Shown piece after piece: positions 1 through 9,116 of a DNA stretch of 64,000 nucleotides. The stretch is taken from positions 864,001 through 928,000 of the forward strand of contig NZ_CP129118.1 in NCBI RefSeq assembly GCF_033304615.1, written 5' to 3'. The position numbers and the translations under genes were made by a program. The notes under the pieces were generated by a model. It did not search any database and was not told the origin of the DNA. It saw only the letters and a list, made by a program, of their open reading frames with translations. The stretch comes from Sporosarcina oncorhynchi (GTDB lineage Bacteria > Bacillota > Bacilli > Bacillales_A > Planococcaceae). Position 1 is the first letter of the stretch; the number at the start of each line of letters is the position of its first letter.

Positions 1-1
1 G

Positions 2-1048
2 CCTGCCATCACTCAAGTATTTGAAGTTGGAACGAAATATATGATTGACAGCGGTTATATCGAACCAATGCAGTCATTCATCGACAAAGACAACTATGAT
101 CTTTCACAGTTGGAAGAAAATATCTTGAACTATTATAAAGTAGATGGTGAGTTGTATTCGATGCCTTTTAACTCATCGACACCAGTTATGATTTACAACA
201 AAGATGCATTCAAGGCAGCAGGACTAGATCCTGAGAAAGCACCTGGAACATTCTCTGAAGTAATTGCTGCATCAGAAAAGTTAACAAATGATAGTATGAA
301 AGGCTTCTCGATGCTGACATACGGCTGGTTCTTCGAGCAGCTTGTAGCAACGCAAGGTGGTTTGTATGTGAATGAAGACAATGGTCGCTCAGGTGACGCG
401 ACAGAGGCCCTATTCAATGGTCCTGAAGGTTTAAACGTCTTCAATTTCCTAAATACAATGAACAAAGCAGGCACATTCGGTAACTTCGGAACGAACTGGG
501 ATGATATCCGTTCTGCATTCGCTACGGAAAAAGTCGCTATGTATATGGACTCTTCCGCAGGTGTTGCAGCGGCTATTAATAACTCACCATTTGATGTAGG
601 TGTTGCGTACATTCCTTATGCTGATGAAGTGAAACGTAATGGCGTCGTTATCGGCGGAGCTTCCCTCTGGATGTCTAAAGGAATTGCCGAAAAGGAACAA
701 GAAGCAGCATGGGAGTTCATGAAGTATATGACAACGCCGGAAGTTCAGGCACAATGGCATCTCGATACGGGCTACTTTGCCATCAACCCTGCAGCTTATG
801 ACGAAGAGAACGTTAAAGAGAAATGGGCAGAATTCCCGCAGTTTAAAGTAACTGTAGATCAGCTTCAGGATACTGTTCCTGGACTTGCGACGCAGGGAGC
901 ACTCATTTCCGTCTTCCCGGAATCCCGTCAGCAAATCGTAACGGCTCTGGAAGAATTGTACCAAGGTAAAGATCCGCAGGAAGTATTGGATAAGGCTGCG
1001 GAAGGAACAAACCGCGCAATGGAAATTGCGAATAAGACGAAAAAATAA
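2..1048 (+). CDS. ABC transporter substrate-binding protein, UgpB-like (5' truncated)
   Basis: The reading frame is open from base 2, so this is the C-terminal part (about 348 residues) of an extracellular solute-binding protein; the signal peptide and true start lie outside the window. The sequence resembles family 1 sugar/glycerol-3-phosphate binding proteins: it opens with ITQVFEVGTKYMIDSG, contains YSMPFNSSTPVMIYNKDAF and later GGASLWMSKG and AAWEFMKYMTTPEVQ, all typical of UgpB-type proteins. Such lipoproteins deliver a substrate to a two-permease ABC importer on the outside of the membrane. No permease genes follow, so they must lie upstream. Glycerol-3-phosphate or its diesters are plausible substrates, but this is inference. 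A terminator follows. Confidence 0.88.
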   Translation, partial: PAITQVFEVGTKYMIDSGYIEPMQSFIDKDNYDLSQLEENILNYYKVDGELYSMPFNSSTPVMIYNKDAFKAAGLDPEKAPGTFSEVIAASEKLTNDSMKGFSMLTYGWFFEQLVATQGGLYVNEDNGRSGDATEALFNGPEGLNVFNFLNTMNKAGTFGNFGTNWDDIRSAFATEKVAMYMDSSAGVAAAINNSPFDVGVAYIPYADEVKRNGVVIGGASLWMSKGIAEKEQEAAWEFMKYMTTPEVQAQWHLDTGYFAINPAAYDEENVKEKWAEFPQFKVTVDQLQDTVPGLATQGALISVFPESRQQIVTALEELYQGKDPQEVLDKAAEGTNRAMEIANKTKK

Positions 1049-1058
1049 TACTGGGAAT

Positions 1059-1093
1059 GTCCACTGGTTAAAAATAGCCAGTGGGCGTTTTTT
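1059..1093 (+). terminator. rho-independent terminator
   Basis: The arms around CCACTGG and CCAGTGG form a hairpin followed by a T-run. It ends the solute-binding protein transcript. Confidence 0.85.
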
Positions 1094-1247
1094 GCATAGT
1101 AGGATAGAAAAAAGATGCCTAGATTGCTAGGCCCTAATTAAATCAAACTCGTTTTGTGGTATGATGAAGATTACTAATTTACCAATATTGGTTTTTTGTG
1201 CTAAGAAGCACTGAAAATAAATACAAATTGATAGGGAGTTGGACTGA

Positions 1248-3632
1248 TTGTCGAAACTAAGAACAGCCGGAATGTGGCTGGCCATTGTGGCACTCGCATT
1301 TAGCAGTTTTACAATGTCGACTTTTGCAAATGCAAAAGGGGCGCAAGACGTAACTCGCGGCGAATACATAATCGCTGTAGTGGAAGCGCTTGCATATGAG
1401 TTGGAAGATGGGAGCACGACGGCATTTACGGATGTCGATGCAGATTTGGCACCGTTCGTGGAAGCCGCTGAGCGTCATGGACTGGTTAAAGGAACAACAG
1501 CTACACTATTCAATCCAAATCAGCCATTATCACGTGAACATGCTTTCCTGATTGCTGCACGCGCAGTGGAAACGGACAAAGCATTTCCAGTAAGTCTGCT
1601 AGACCGTTTTAAAGATAAAGACCAATTCAAAACGGCTGAACTTGAAGAACTTGCGAAAAGTGTAGGTTTGGATCTGTTCAGAGGCTATGAGAATGGTACT
1701 GCTAAACCGCAACAAATTGTAAGTAAAGGTCAGGTCGCAAAAATTGTCGATCGTTTGCTCTTGGTCATGAATGCTCCGCCTGTCGAAGAGGAAACCGACA
1801 AAGATTCAATCGCACTTCGCATTATGGGGACAAGCGATTTGCATACGAACTTTGTGAACTATGATTATTACCAAGACAAGAAGTCAAATGAATTTGGCTT
1901 AGCAAAAACAGCACTTTTAATTGATGAAGCACGTTCAGAAAATCCGAATAATTTGTTGTTTGATAATGGGGATCTGATTCAGGGGACACCACTTGGTGCA
2001 TATAAAGTGACAGTGGAACCATTAAAAGAAGGAGAACTTCACCCTGCGTATGCAGCATTGCAAGCGGTTGGTGTTGACGTTGCCTCACTTGGTAACCATG
2101 AATTCAATTATGGTCTTGATTATTTGGATCTGGCTATGAAAGAAGCGAAGTTCCCAATTATCAACTCGACAGTTTATGATGTTGAGACTGGCGAAAACCG
2201 TTTTGAGCCATACGTTATTCTGGACAGACAATTTGTAGATGGCAACGGTAAGAAGCATGATGTGAAAGTCGGTGTTATCGGCGTTGTTACGACAGGTATC
2301 ATGGGTTGGGACAAAGGACATCTTGAAGGAAAAGTAACAGCGCAAGATCCAGTCGATGCCGTTAATAAATTCCTGCCTGAAGTGAAAGAGAAAGGTGCCG
2401 ACATCGTTGTTGTCATCTCCCACTCGGGTATCGGCGATGAAGAATATACACCAAACAAAGAGAACGTTACGTATCAGCTGTCTGAAATCGAAGGTGTTGA
2501 TGCAATCGTAACTGGTCATGATCACGGGGTATTCCCAGGTAAAGATTATGGTCATTTAAAGAATGTAGACCTTGACCAAGGAACGATTAACGGAACACCA
2601 GTCGTCATGCCTGGTAAATTTGGGAGTCATTTAGGCATGATCGATTTGGAATTGATTCAAAAAGACGGCAAGTGGACAGTGAAGAACGGTAAAGGGTATG
2701 TCCGTGAAATTGATAAGAAATCGGACAAGGTTTCCGAAAAAGTGATTGAAGCAGTAAAAGAAGCACACGAAGGGACAATTGAATATGTCCGCAGCCCTGT
2801 AGGGAAAACGACATCTACAATTACGAGTTATTTCTCTCAAGTGAAAGATGATCCTTCTATCCAGATTGTCACAAATGCACAAAAATGGTACGTGGAAAAT
2901 CAAGTAAAGGGTACGAAATATGAAAGCTTGCCACTTCTTTCATCAGGTGCACCTTTTAAAGCGGGTGGACGTAACGGTGCAAACTATTATACGGAAATCC
3001 TTGAAGGTGAAATTGCGATTAAGAACGTAGCAGATTTGTATGTATTTGATAATACGGTGAATGCGCTTGTTCTGACAGGAGCAGACGTGAAAGAATGGCT
3101 CGAAATGTCTGCAGGCCAATTCAACCAGATTGATCCTGCTTCAAAAGAACAGCAGAATCTGATCAACGAAGATTATCGCACATACAACTTCGATGTAATT
3201 GACGGTGTGACATATGATGTGGATGTCACACAACCGGCGAAATATGATTATGAAGGCAAAATTGTCAATAAAGATGCAAGCCGTATCGTAAACTTGCAGT
3301 ATGACGGAAAAGACATTGATCCGGCACAGGAATTCTTAGTTGTTACAAACAACTATCGTGGATCGGGAAGTTTCCCGGGTGTTGTAAAGCACACGGATAA
3401 GATTGAATATGCATATGAAAACCGTGAAGCAATTATGGATTATATGATTGCTGAAGAAACAATCGACCCAGCGGCAGATGGCAACTGGAAGTTCGTGCCG
3501 ATTGAAGGAGAATTGAATATCGTCTTCGAATCATCTGCAAAAGCAAAAGATTTCATTCCGAAAGACAGTGGAATTGAATTTATCGGATTGACGAAAGATG
3601 GCTTTGCGAACTATTCATTAAAGTTGAACTGA
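1248..3632 (+). CDS. SLH-anchored 2',3'-cyclic phosphodiesterase/3'-nucleotidase
   Basis: This is a 794-residue exported protein starting at TTG, with GGGAG about 10 bases upstream. Residues 1-29 form a signal peptide ending near FANA. Residues about 33-175 contain S-layer-homology-like repeats (VTRGEYIIAVVEAL, FNPNQPLSREHAF), which bind secondary cell-wall polymer. A metallophosphatase domain follows with TSDLHTNF, DNGDLIQGTP, LGNHEFNYG, ISHSGIGD and GHDHGVFPG as the metal-binding motifs, then a C-terminal 5'-nucleotidase domain with GANYYTEILEGE and NNYRGSGSFPG. The family releases nucleosides from extracellular nucleotides. The domain order (SLH first) is the reverse of the related gene at 4891-7071. 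The gene stands alone between terminators. Confidence 0.9.
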   Translation: MSKLRTAGMWLAIVALAFSSFTMSTFANAKGAQDVTRGEYIIAVVEALAYELEDGSTTAFTDVDADLAPFVEAAERHGLVKGTTATLFNPNQPLSREHAFLIAARAVETDKAFPVSLLDRFKDKDQFKTAELEELAKSVGLDLFRGYENGTAKPQQIVSKGQVAKIVDRLLLVMNAPPVEEETDKDSIALRIMGTSDLHTNFVNYDYYQDKKSNEFGLAKTALLIDEARSENPNNLLFDNGDLIQGTPLGAYKVTVEPLKEGELHPAYAALQAVGVDVASLGNHEFNYGLDYLDLAMKEAKFPIINSTVYDVETGENRFEPYVILDRQFVDGNGKKHDVKVGVIGVVTTGIMGWDKGHLEGKVTAQDPVDAVNKFLPEVKEKGADIVVVISHSGIGDEEYTPNKENVTYQLSEIEGVDAIVTGHDHGVFPGKDYGHLKNVDLDQGTINGTPVVMPGKFGSHLGMIDLELIQKDGKWTVKNGKGYVREIDKKSDKVSEKVIEAVKEAHEGTIEYVRSPVGKTTSTITSYFSQVKDDPSIQIVTNAQKWYVENQVKGTKYESLPLLSSGAPFKAGGRNGANYYTEILEGEIAIKNVADLYVFDNTVNALVLTGADVKEWLEMSAGQFNQIDPASKEQQNLINEDYRTYNFDVIDGVTYDVDVTQPAKYDYEGKIVNKDASRIVNLQYDGKDIDPAQEFLVVTNNYRGSGSFPGVVKHTDKIEYAYENREAIMDYMIAEETIDPAADGNWKFVPIEGELNIVFESSAKAKDFIPKDSGIEFIGLTKDGFANYSLKLN

Positions 3633-3637
3633 TCATG

Positions 3638-3681
3638 AAAACTGCGGGACATGTCTTTGCACATGTTCCGCAGTTTTTTTG
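3638..3681 (+). terminator. rho-independent terminator
   Basis: A long hairpin with arms AACTGCGGGACATGT and ACATGTTCCGCAGTT is followed by seven T. It ends the nucleotidase gene. Confidence 0.93.
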
Positions 3682-3769
3682 TTTATTTTAGCATCTTTCT
3701 TTTTATTACTTATGGAGTATAATGGTAAAATAGGAAGATGTGTGAATTAGATAGATAGGGGTTAGCTGA

Positions 3770-4846
3770 TTGAAAAGGATAGTTTTTTTATTAATGATCT
3801 CAACGGGATTCTGTGCTGGTTGTTCAGAAGAAGAAAAAATATTGCCCGTGGCTGATTTTGAAACGCTGAATAGTGAACCGGCAAAGCTCGAGTTGAAGAT
3901 CCACTCCAATGAATTCACAATCGGGATGATTGGGGATATTCTTCTTCACAATCCGCTTTATACATATCCGGACTACAATTCTTCGTTTGCCGCTGTGAAA
4001 GAAAAAATGATGTCCATCGATTATCTTCTCGCTAATCAGGAATCGTTGCCAGGTGGAGCTGAACTTGGCTTATCGGGCTACCCTCGATTTAACAGTCCAA
4101 AGCATATAATTAGAGACTTGAAAAAGAATGGTGTTGATATGCTGTCCATTGCGAATAACCATACGATGGACCAAACAGGAAGTGGACTTCTTAAAGCGAT
4201 TGCGCATATGAAAGAATATGGTATGCCTTACGTAGGGGCTTATGAATCTTCGGAAGACAGAGATACTAAACGGATTATCGAAGTGAATAACATCCGTGTC
4301 GGGGTTCTAGGGTACACATATGGTTTAAACGGAATGCCGACCCCTGCCGGTAGAGATTATATGGTTTCCCTCATCAATCAGCAGCAAATGATAGAGGATG
4401 TAACTGAAATGAAAAAGCATGTAGATCTGACAGTTGTTTCAATCCATTGGGGAATTGAATACCAATTAGAACCGTCTGAGGAACAGAGAGAACTTGCCGG
4501 TATGTTGGCAGATGCAGGTGTAGATATCATTTTCGGACATCATCCGCATGTGCTGCAGCCTTATGTTGAAATCGGTAAGACGAAAGTGTTTTATTCACTT
4601 GGTAATTTTTACTCTGCTCAGCAATTCGATTCGACAAACATCGGAGGCATTGCCGAAGTACCTGTAAGCAAGAGTGAATTAGCGGGAAGGTCGTTCATTG
4701 CTGTTGGTACGCCGACATTTTCACCCACAGCTGTGATTCGTGACAAGAACCGTAAATATGTAGTCGTCCCCTTACAACAAGCGGGTGATGCTGTAGAGTA
4801 TGATACAGCATGGGTCGAAAACCAAGTCGGCCTATCCGCCAAATGA
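3770..4846 (+). CDS. CapA-family metallophosphatase lipoprotein
   Basis: This 358-residue protein starts at TTG with GGGGTTAG upstream. It has a lipoprotein signal ending in the lipobox FCAGC (Cys18). The rest is a PGA_cap/CapA domain of the calcineurin-like phosphoesterase superfamily: GMIGDILLHNP, ANQESLPGG, SIANNHTMDQTG, VVSIHWGIEYQ, FGHHPHVLQPYV and FYSLGNFYS are the expected metal-ligand blocks. CapA/PgsA proteins take part in poly-gamma-glutamate export or anchoring, but stand-alone homologues are common, and no pgsB/pgsC genes are seen here. Its exact role is therefore not shown. It converges with the SLH nucleotidase gene across a shared terminator. Confidence 0.85.
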   Translation: MKRIVFLLMISTGFCAGCSEEEKILPVADFETLNSEPAKLELKIHSNEFTIGMIGDILLHNPLYTYPDYNSSFAAVKEKMMSIDYLLANQESLPGGAELGLSGYPRFNSPKHIIRDLKKNGVDMLSIANNHTMDQTGSGLLKAIAHMKEYGMPYVGAYESSEDRDTKRIIEVNNIRVGVLGYTYGLNGMPTPAGRDYMVSLINQQQMIEDVTEMKKHVDLTVVSIHWGIEYQLEPSEEQRELAGMLADAGVDIIFGHHPHVLQPYVEIGKTKVFYSLGNFYSAQQFDSTNIGGIAEVPVSKSELAGRSFIAVGTPTFSPTAVIRDKNRKYVVVPLQQAGDAVEYDTAWVENQVGLSAK

Positions 4847-4847
4847 A

Positions 4848-4882
4848 AAACTCCTCATCCATTGCACGTGGATGAGGAGTTT
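4848..4882. terminator. bidirectional terminator
   Basis: The perfect arms AACTCCTCATCCA and TGGATGAGGAGTT lie between convergent genes. The minus-strand copy is followed by TTTTT. Confidence 0.88.
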
Positions 4883-4890
4883 GTTCGTTA

Positions 4891-7071
4891 TTATTCAGCT
4901 TTCTTAACTTGCTTTGTTGTGTAAAGGAAGTTTGAAATGATTTTTGCTGCTTGCTGATGTGTCGTGAACTGTTCAGGCATGAATTTACCTTCATAGCCTG
5001 TAGCAATATCGAATTCATGCAACAATGAAATTGCGTTTACCGCTTCTTCAGAGTACTTTCCAAAGTCAGTGTAAGGCGCTTTTTCAGCAGTATATTTTTC
5101 CCCTGTATAGTTCTCAAGAGCGCGTTCAATGATCAAAGAGAATTGAGCGCGTGTCACTTTATCATTTGGCATGAACTTATCATCAGTACCTTTAATGATG
5201 CCGTGCTCGTATGCCGCTGCAATATCCGCTTTCAACTCATCAGTGAGTCCGTCAAGATCTTTAAAGGGTGCTTTGCCAGTTGCTTTCAAATCATGTGCTT
5301 TGACAATCCAAGAAACCATTTCAGCACGTGTGATTTGTGCACCTGGTTTGAATGTTTTAGAATCATTCAGAATACCGCGCGTGTAGATATCTGAGATATA
5401 TGGATATGCCCAGCTATCCATTTTGACATCTGTATAAGGGAGAAGGGCAACTACCCGACCTTCAAGTCCTTGTTTTACAGTACCAAGTGATTTCAAGTGA
5501 TCGGCAAAGTTCTCCCAGTCACTGAAACCAGGTTCGCTGACGCGTCCTGCATTATAAGCTTTTTCTAGTGCTTCGAATCCATCCCCACCTTTTGCAGTGA
5601 AGTTATTTGTAGCCGCTTTGTACATTTTATCAGCTTCGACTTCTTTTCCATCAATTTTCATTGAAACGACACGCTTGCCTGGTTCAGCATTCATATCAAA
5701 TACGACTTTCATTCCTGCCATATGGAGGAAGGCGCCGCTTTCTTTAGGATAGTTCTTTAAGCTGTGCTCAACTGTTGATTTCAATTCTTCACCAGTCACT
5801 TCAATAATAGCAAGAGGGTTAGTGAATGGAAGTACTGAAAGCACGTCACCATAAGAGATTGATCCTTTATTGATGGATGTACGAATACCTCCACCGTTTT
5901 GCAATGCAATGACAACATCTGGGTCAATCAGCTTCGCTTTTTCAAGCATGCCGTCAGTAATGATGTTCCCTAAGTTTGATTCACTTGAACGAACCCCGCC
6001 TGTCAGCGTTTTGATATTTGTTGTCATATCACGTAGTCCGCTTAGGAATACTTCTGCTGTCGCACCAGTAGGGTTATTTTTTATTTCATCAATTTTATCT
6101 GCGTATGGTTTAAGCATTTCTAATACAGTAGGATCTTCTTTAACTTCTTTAGTTGCGTGAAGTACTCCGTTATATTCTTTGATGACACCGTTTTCATCGA
6201 ACGTTATATCTAACTCACCTAAGAAATTATAATATTCGTTGGCTTGAACGATTAGGACAGGTTCCTTATCTTTATTGATAACTTTAGGTTCTTTCAGTTC
6301 AGTATGCGAGTGTCCGCCTACGATAATATCAATACCCGGAACATTTTCAGCAAGTACTACATCAGTTCCAAACCCATTATCCGTTTCAGAACCAAGATGT
6401 GTTAAAGCGATAATTTTGTTGATGCCCATTTCTTCAAAAGCGGCAACAGCAGCTTTCGCTTCCGTAATATAGTTCGTGAATGTAACTTTGTCGGGGCTTG
6501 CAATGGAAATTGTCTCTTCAGTTGTCAATCCGAAAATCCCGATTTTTTCGCCATTCACTTCTTTAATGATGCCGTTGTATACTTTGCCATCTTCAGCATT
6601 TTCAACAACTTCACGTGTCTGTAAGCCGTCAAACAGGCTGTCCTGAGATAAATCCGTATTTGCAGCTACAATCGGGAATTTAGCTCCTTTAACGAAATCA
6701 GCCAAAGCCTTGTGGCCATCATCTGAATCACCCAAGTCAAATTCATGATTACCAAAGACCATCGCATCGTAGCCGAAGTAATTCATGAATTCTAAATCCG
6801 CTTGTCCTAGGAATTCATTGAAATAAAGAGTGCCGGAGAAAACATCACCAGCGTTCAAAAGAACATTATACGGTTTTGCTTCCTGTTTTTCCTTCAGCAC
6901 AGTTGCAAACTTTGCGACGTTGTCGAGTTTCGCATGCGTATCATTCGTATGGAAAATAGTCATTGAAAAGTCTTTTGAACCTTCTTCTGCTGAAACTGCT
7001 ACTGGTGTGATTCCTGCCACGCTGAATAATAGCATGGACGCAGCCGCACCTTTAAAATATTTCTTTGACAT
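4891..7071 (-). CDS. 5'-nucleotidase / UDP-sugar hydrolase with C-terminal SLH repeats
   Basis: The protein has 726 residues. The ATG at 7071 is chosen because AAGGATGG lies just upstream and MSKKYFKGAAASMLLF begins a normal signal peptide; an in-frame upstream start at 7104 has no ribosome site. The UshA-like phosphatase domain carries FHTNDTHAKLDN, LNAGDVFSGT, FGNHEFDLG, LTHLGSETD and GGHSHTEL, followed by a nucleotidase C-domain (ALQNGGGIRTSI, AATNNFTAKGGDGFE). The last about 190 residues hold three SLH repeats, including ITRAEMVSWIVKAHDL and VTRAQFSLIIERAL. It would scavenge nucleosides and phosphate at the cell surface. It is probably a paralogue of the gene at 1248 with the anchor moved to the other end. 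Confidence 0.91.
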   Translation of the reverse strand: MSKKYFKGAAASMLLFSVAGITPVAVSAEEGSKDFSMTIFHTNDTHAKLDNVAKFATVLKEKQEAKPYNVLLNAGDVFSGTLYFNEFLGQADLEFMNYFGYDAMVFGNHEFDLGDSDDGHKALADFVKGAKFPIVAANTDLSQDSLFDGLQTREVVENAEDGKVYNGIIKEVNGEKIGIFGLTTEETISIASPDKVTFTNYITEAKAAVAAFEEMGINKIIALTHLGSETDNGFGTDVVLAENVPGIDIIVGGHSHTELKEPKVINKDKEPVLIVQANEYYNFLGELDITFDENGVIKEYNGVLHATKEVKEDPTVLEMLKPYADKIDEIKNNPTGATAEVFLSGLRDMTTNIKTLTGGVRSSESNLGNIITDGMLEKAKLIDPDVVIALQNGGGIRTSINKGSISYGDVLSVLPFTNPLAIIEVTGEELKSTVEHSLKNYPKESGAFLHMAGMKVVFDMNAEPGKRVVSMKIDGKEVEADKMYKAATNNFTAKGGDGFEALEKAYNAGRVSEPGFSDWENFADHLKSLGTVKQGLEGRVVALLPYTDVKMDSWAYPYISDIYTRGILNDSKTFKPGAQITRAEMVSWIVKAHDLKATGKAPFKDLDGLTDELKADIAAAYEHGIIKGTDDKFMPNDKVTRAQFSLIIERALENYTGEKYTAEKAPYTDFGKYSEEAVNAISLLHEFDIATGYEGKFMPEQFTTHQQAAKIISNFLYTTKQVKKAE

Positions 7072-7222
7072 GGGACACCATCCTTTTCGTTTTTTATTCA
7101 CCACTATTTCAAGATAATAAGTAAATATGGAATAATGATGAAAATAAGTTCAAATCAAGTGTACCATTATCAAAATTAAAGGACAAATGAATTTTAAGTA
7201 AATAACTAGATAGCTAGTTAGA

Positions 7223-7260
7223 CAAAAAAACCGGAAAGAAGAATAATCTTCTTTCCGGCA
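7223..7260 (-). terminator. rho-independent terminator
   Basis: The hairpin CCGGAAAGAAG/CTTCTTTCCGG is followed on the minus strand by seven T. It ends the SLH amidase gene. Confidence 0.92.
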
Positions 7261-7267
7261 TAATTTA

Positions 7268-8983
7268 TCAATCTTCTGAGTAGTATTGTACAAGACCTTG
7301 ATAGATCGCTTCTGCATAAATCTCAGCGTACGTATCACTTGCAAGCTTCTTGTAGTCTTCAGCATTTGACAGGAAGCCCAATTCTACAAGCACTGCAGCA
7401 ACGTTGTTGTTGCGCACTACGTAGAAGCGTTGATCGCGTACACCGCGATCCGCCATATTGGCTGACTTGACAATGTTATTGTGTATTTTAGCAGCTAGTT
7501 TCTTACTCTCCGCGGCATTCGGATTTGTGGAAGAATCATAATAGACTTCCGTTCCTTTTGCAGCAGGGCTAGCTGAGTTGACGTGTATCGATACAAATGA
7601 TTCAGCGTAATTGTTCTTAGCGAAATTTGTACGTTGCTCCAAAGTGAGGTAAGAGTCATTTGAGCGTGTCATAAGAACTTTTGCTCCAGCGCGTTTCAAT
7701 CGTGCTTCGACACGCTTTGCAACGTTTAGGGTGATTTTACTTTCGGTCATTTTGTTGCTGGAAGTACCCGGGTCTTTTCCGCCGTGGCCAGCATCAATAA
7801 CGATAATGCGTCCATTCAACGGGTTACCAGTTTTATTAATAAGTTTCAAGTAGTTTTTATGAATATAACCTGTCCCGCTTGACGTATTGATTTTTGCCCA
7901 ATGGCCGTCTAGTGACACGACATCTACTTTCTGCCCTGCGGATAGCTTCCCGACGATAGCAGATGATGTACTAGCTGTTTTCCTAATATTAAGACTGGAA
8001 GCAGTCACTTTCCCGACTAATCCTGTAGGGGAAGGGGTAGGAACGATCTCTTCTTCAGGTTCCTCGATTTCCGGCTCTGTCACTTCAGGTTCAGACACTT
8101 CAGGCTCATCGACTGCGACGTCATCGTCAGAAGGCGTTTCTGTGCCAACTTCCTTTGTGAACTTACCGTGAATATAACCGTTTTTGCCGTTAATAAGAAT
8201 GGACAACCATTCACCATTCTCTCCAAGGACTTCGACGATATCACCATCGTTCAACTTGTGTACAACATCTCCAGTCACTGCTGGGTGTGTACGTACATTC
8301 AATAAATCTCCGCCAGTTACAACTTTGGCAAAATACGTACGTGATGTTTGTTCGGGTAACTTCACGGGTAGCTTATACGTATCGTTTAATGCACGTGCAA
8401 CGAACAGTGCGAATTGAGAACGTGTTAAGTAATCGTTTGGCAGGAAGTTTCCTGCGTCACCTTGAGTTACACCGCCATAATATAGCCCGTTAACTTGAAC
8501 AGCGTATTTATGACCTTTCATATCTCTTAGCATCAATGGTTTTTCGACACTGATTTCTTCTGACAGTTTAAATGCTTTTGAAAGAGCATAGCCCATTTCA
8601 TCACGTTTAATGAATTCATTTGGTTTGAAACTGCCATCCGCTTGTTTATTGAAGAAACCGAGTGCGACAGCTTGGCTTGCGAAATTATGTTGTTCAGTAC
8701 CGGGTTTTAAATCTTTGAACTGCGTAGATGGTACTGACATGTTTTGATTATCTGAAGCGATGACAAGCATTTTTGCAGCATGTGCACGAGTAAGCTTATC
8801 GCCAGGATTGAATTTATCCGCTTGATTGACGATGTTAAGATCTGCTATGTAATGAACTTGCTCATAATATTCCTTGTTCGTCGGAATATCCGAGAATTGG
8901 AACTTTGCCGAAGAATGTCCAGGGACGATGGAAACAAGAGCGAAAAACAGAGAAGTGATTACTGCCCATTTAAACGTTTTCAT
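7268..8983 (-). CDS. SLH-SH3-N-acetylmuramoyl-L-alanine amidase
   Basis: This 571-residue exported autolysin has AGGAGG five bases before its ATG and a signal peptide ending near SSAKF. In order it has three SLH repeats (about 28-205; LTRAHAAKML, IKRDEMGYAL, LTRSQFALFV), an SH3b domain (about 212-280), an acidic Pro/Glu/Ser linker rich in SEPEVTEPE-like repeats, a second SH3b (about 320-385) and an Amidase_3 domain (about 393-566). The zinc and catalytic motifs VIDAGHGGKDPG, MTESKITLN, VSIHVNSA and VLVELGFLSN are intact. It cleaves the amide bond between muramic acid and L-alanine. The SLH repeats would hold it on wall polymer rather than the usual SH3-only targeting. Confidence 0.94.
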   Translation of the reverse strand: MKTFKWAVITSLFFALVSIVPGHSSAKFQFSDIPTNKEYYEQVHYIADLNIVNQADKFNPGDKLTRAHAAKMLVIASDNQNMSVPSTQFKDLKPGTEQHNFASQAVALGFFNKQADGSFKPNEFIKRDEMGYALSKAFKLSEEISVEKPLMLRDMKGHKYAVQVNGLYYGGVTQGDAGNFLPNDYLTRSQFALFVARALNDTYKLPVKLPEQTSRTYFAKVVTGGDLLNVRTHPAVTGDVVHKLNDGDIVEVLGENGEWLSILINGKNGYIHGKFTKEVGTETPSDDDVAVDEPEVSEPEVTEPEIEEPEEEIVPTPSPTGLVGKVTASSLNIRKTASTSSAIVGKLSAGQKVDVVSLDGHWAKINTSSGTGYIHKNYLKLINKTGNPLNGRIIVIDAGHGGKDPGTSSNKMTESKITLNVAKRVEARLKRAGAKVLMTRSNDSYLTLEQRTNFAKNNYAESFVSIHVNSASPAAKGTEVYYDSSTNPNAAESKKLAAKIHNNIVKSANMADRGVRDQRFYVVRNNNVAAVLVELGFLSNAEDYKKLASDTYAEIYAEAIYQGLVQYYSED

Positions 8984-9072
8984 GTTGTCCTCCTAATTTA
9001 GATGTAGGTTTAGTTTAACAGTGATCATAGTGTAAATCTAGACGAAAATAATAGATTACTAGCATATTTCGT

Positions 9073-9105
9073 AAAAAAAAGGCGTCCAGTAGAAAGGAGC
9101 GCCTA
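9073..9105 (-). terminator. rho-independent terminator
   Basis: A hairpin around AGGCG/CGCCT is followed on the minus strand by eight T. It ends the NlpC/P60-SLH gene. Confidence 0.85.
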
Positions 9106-9116
9106 ATTTCACAAGT

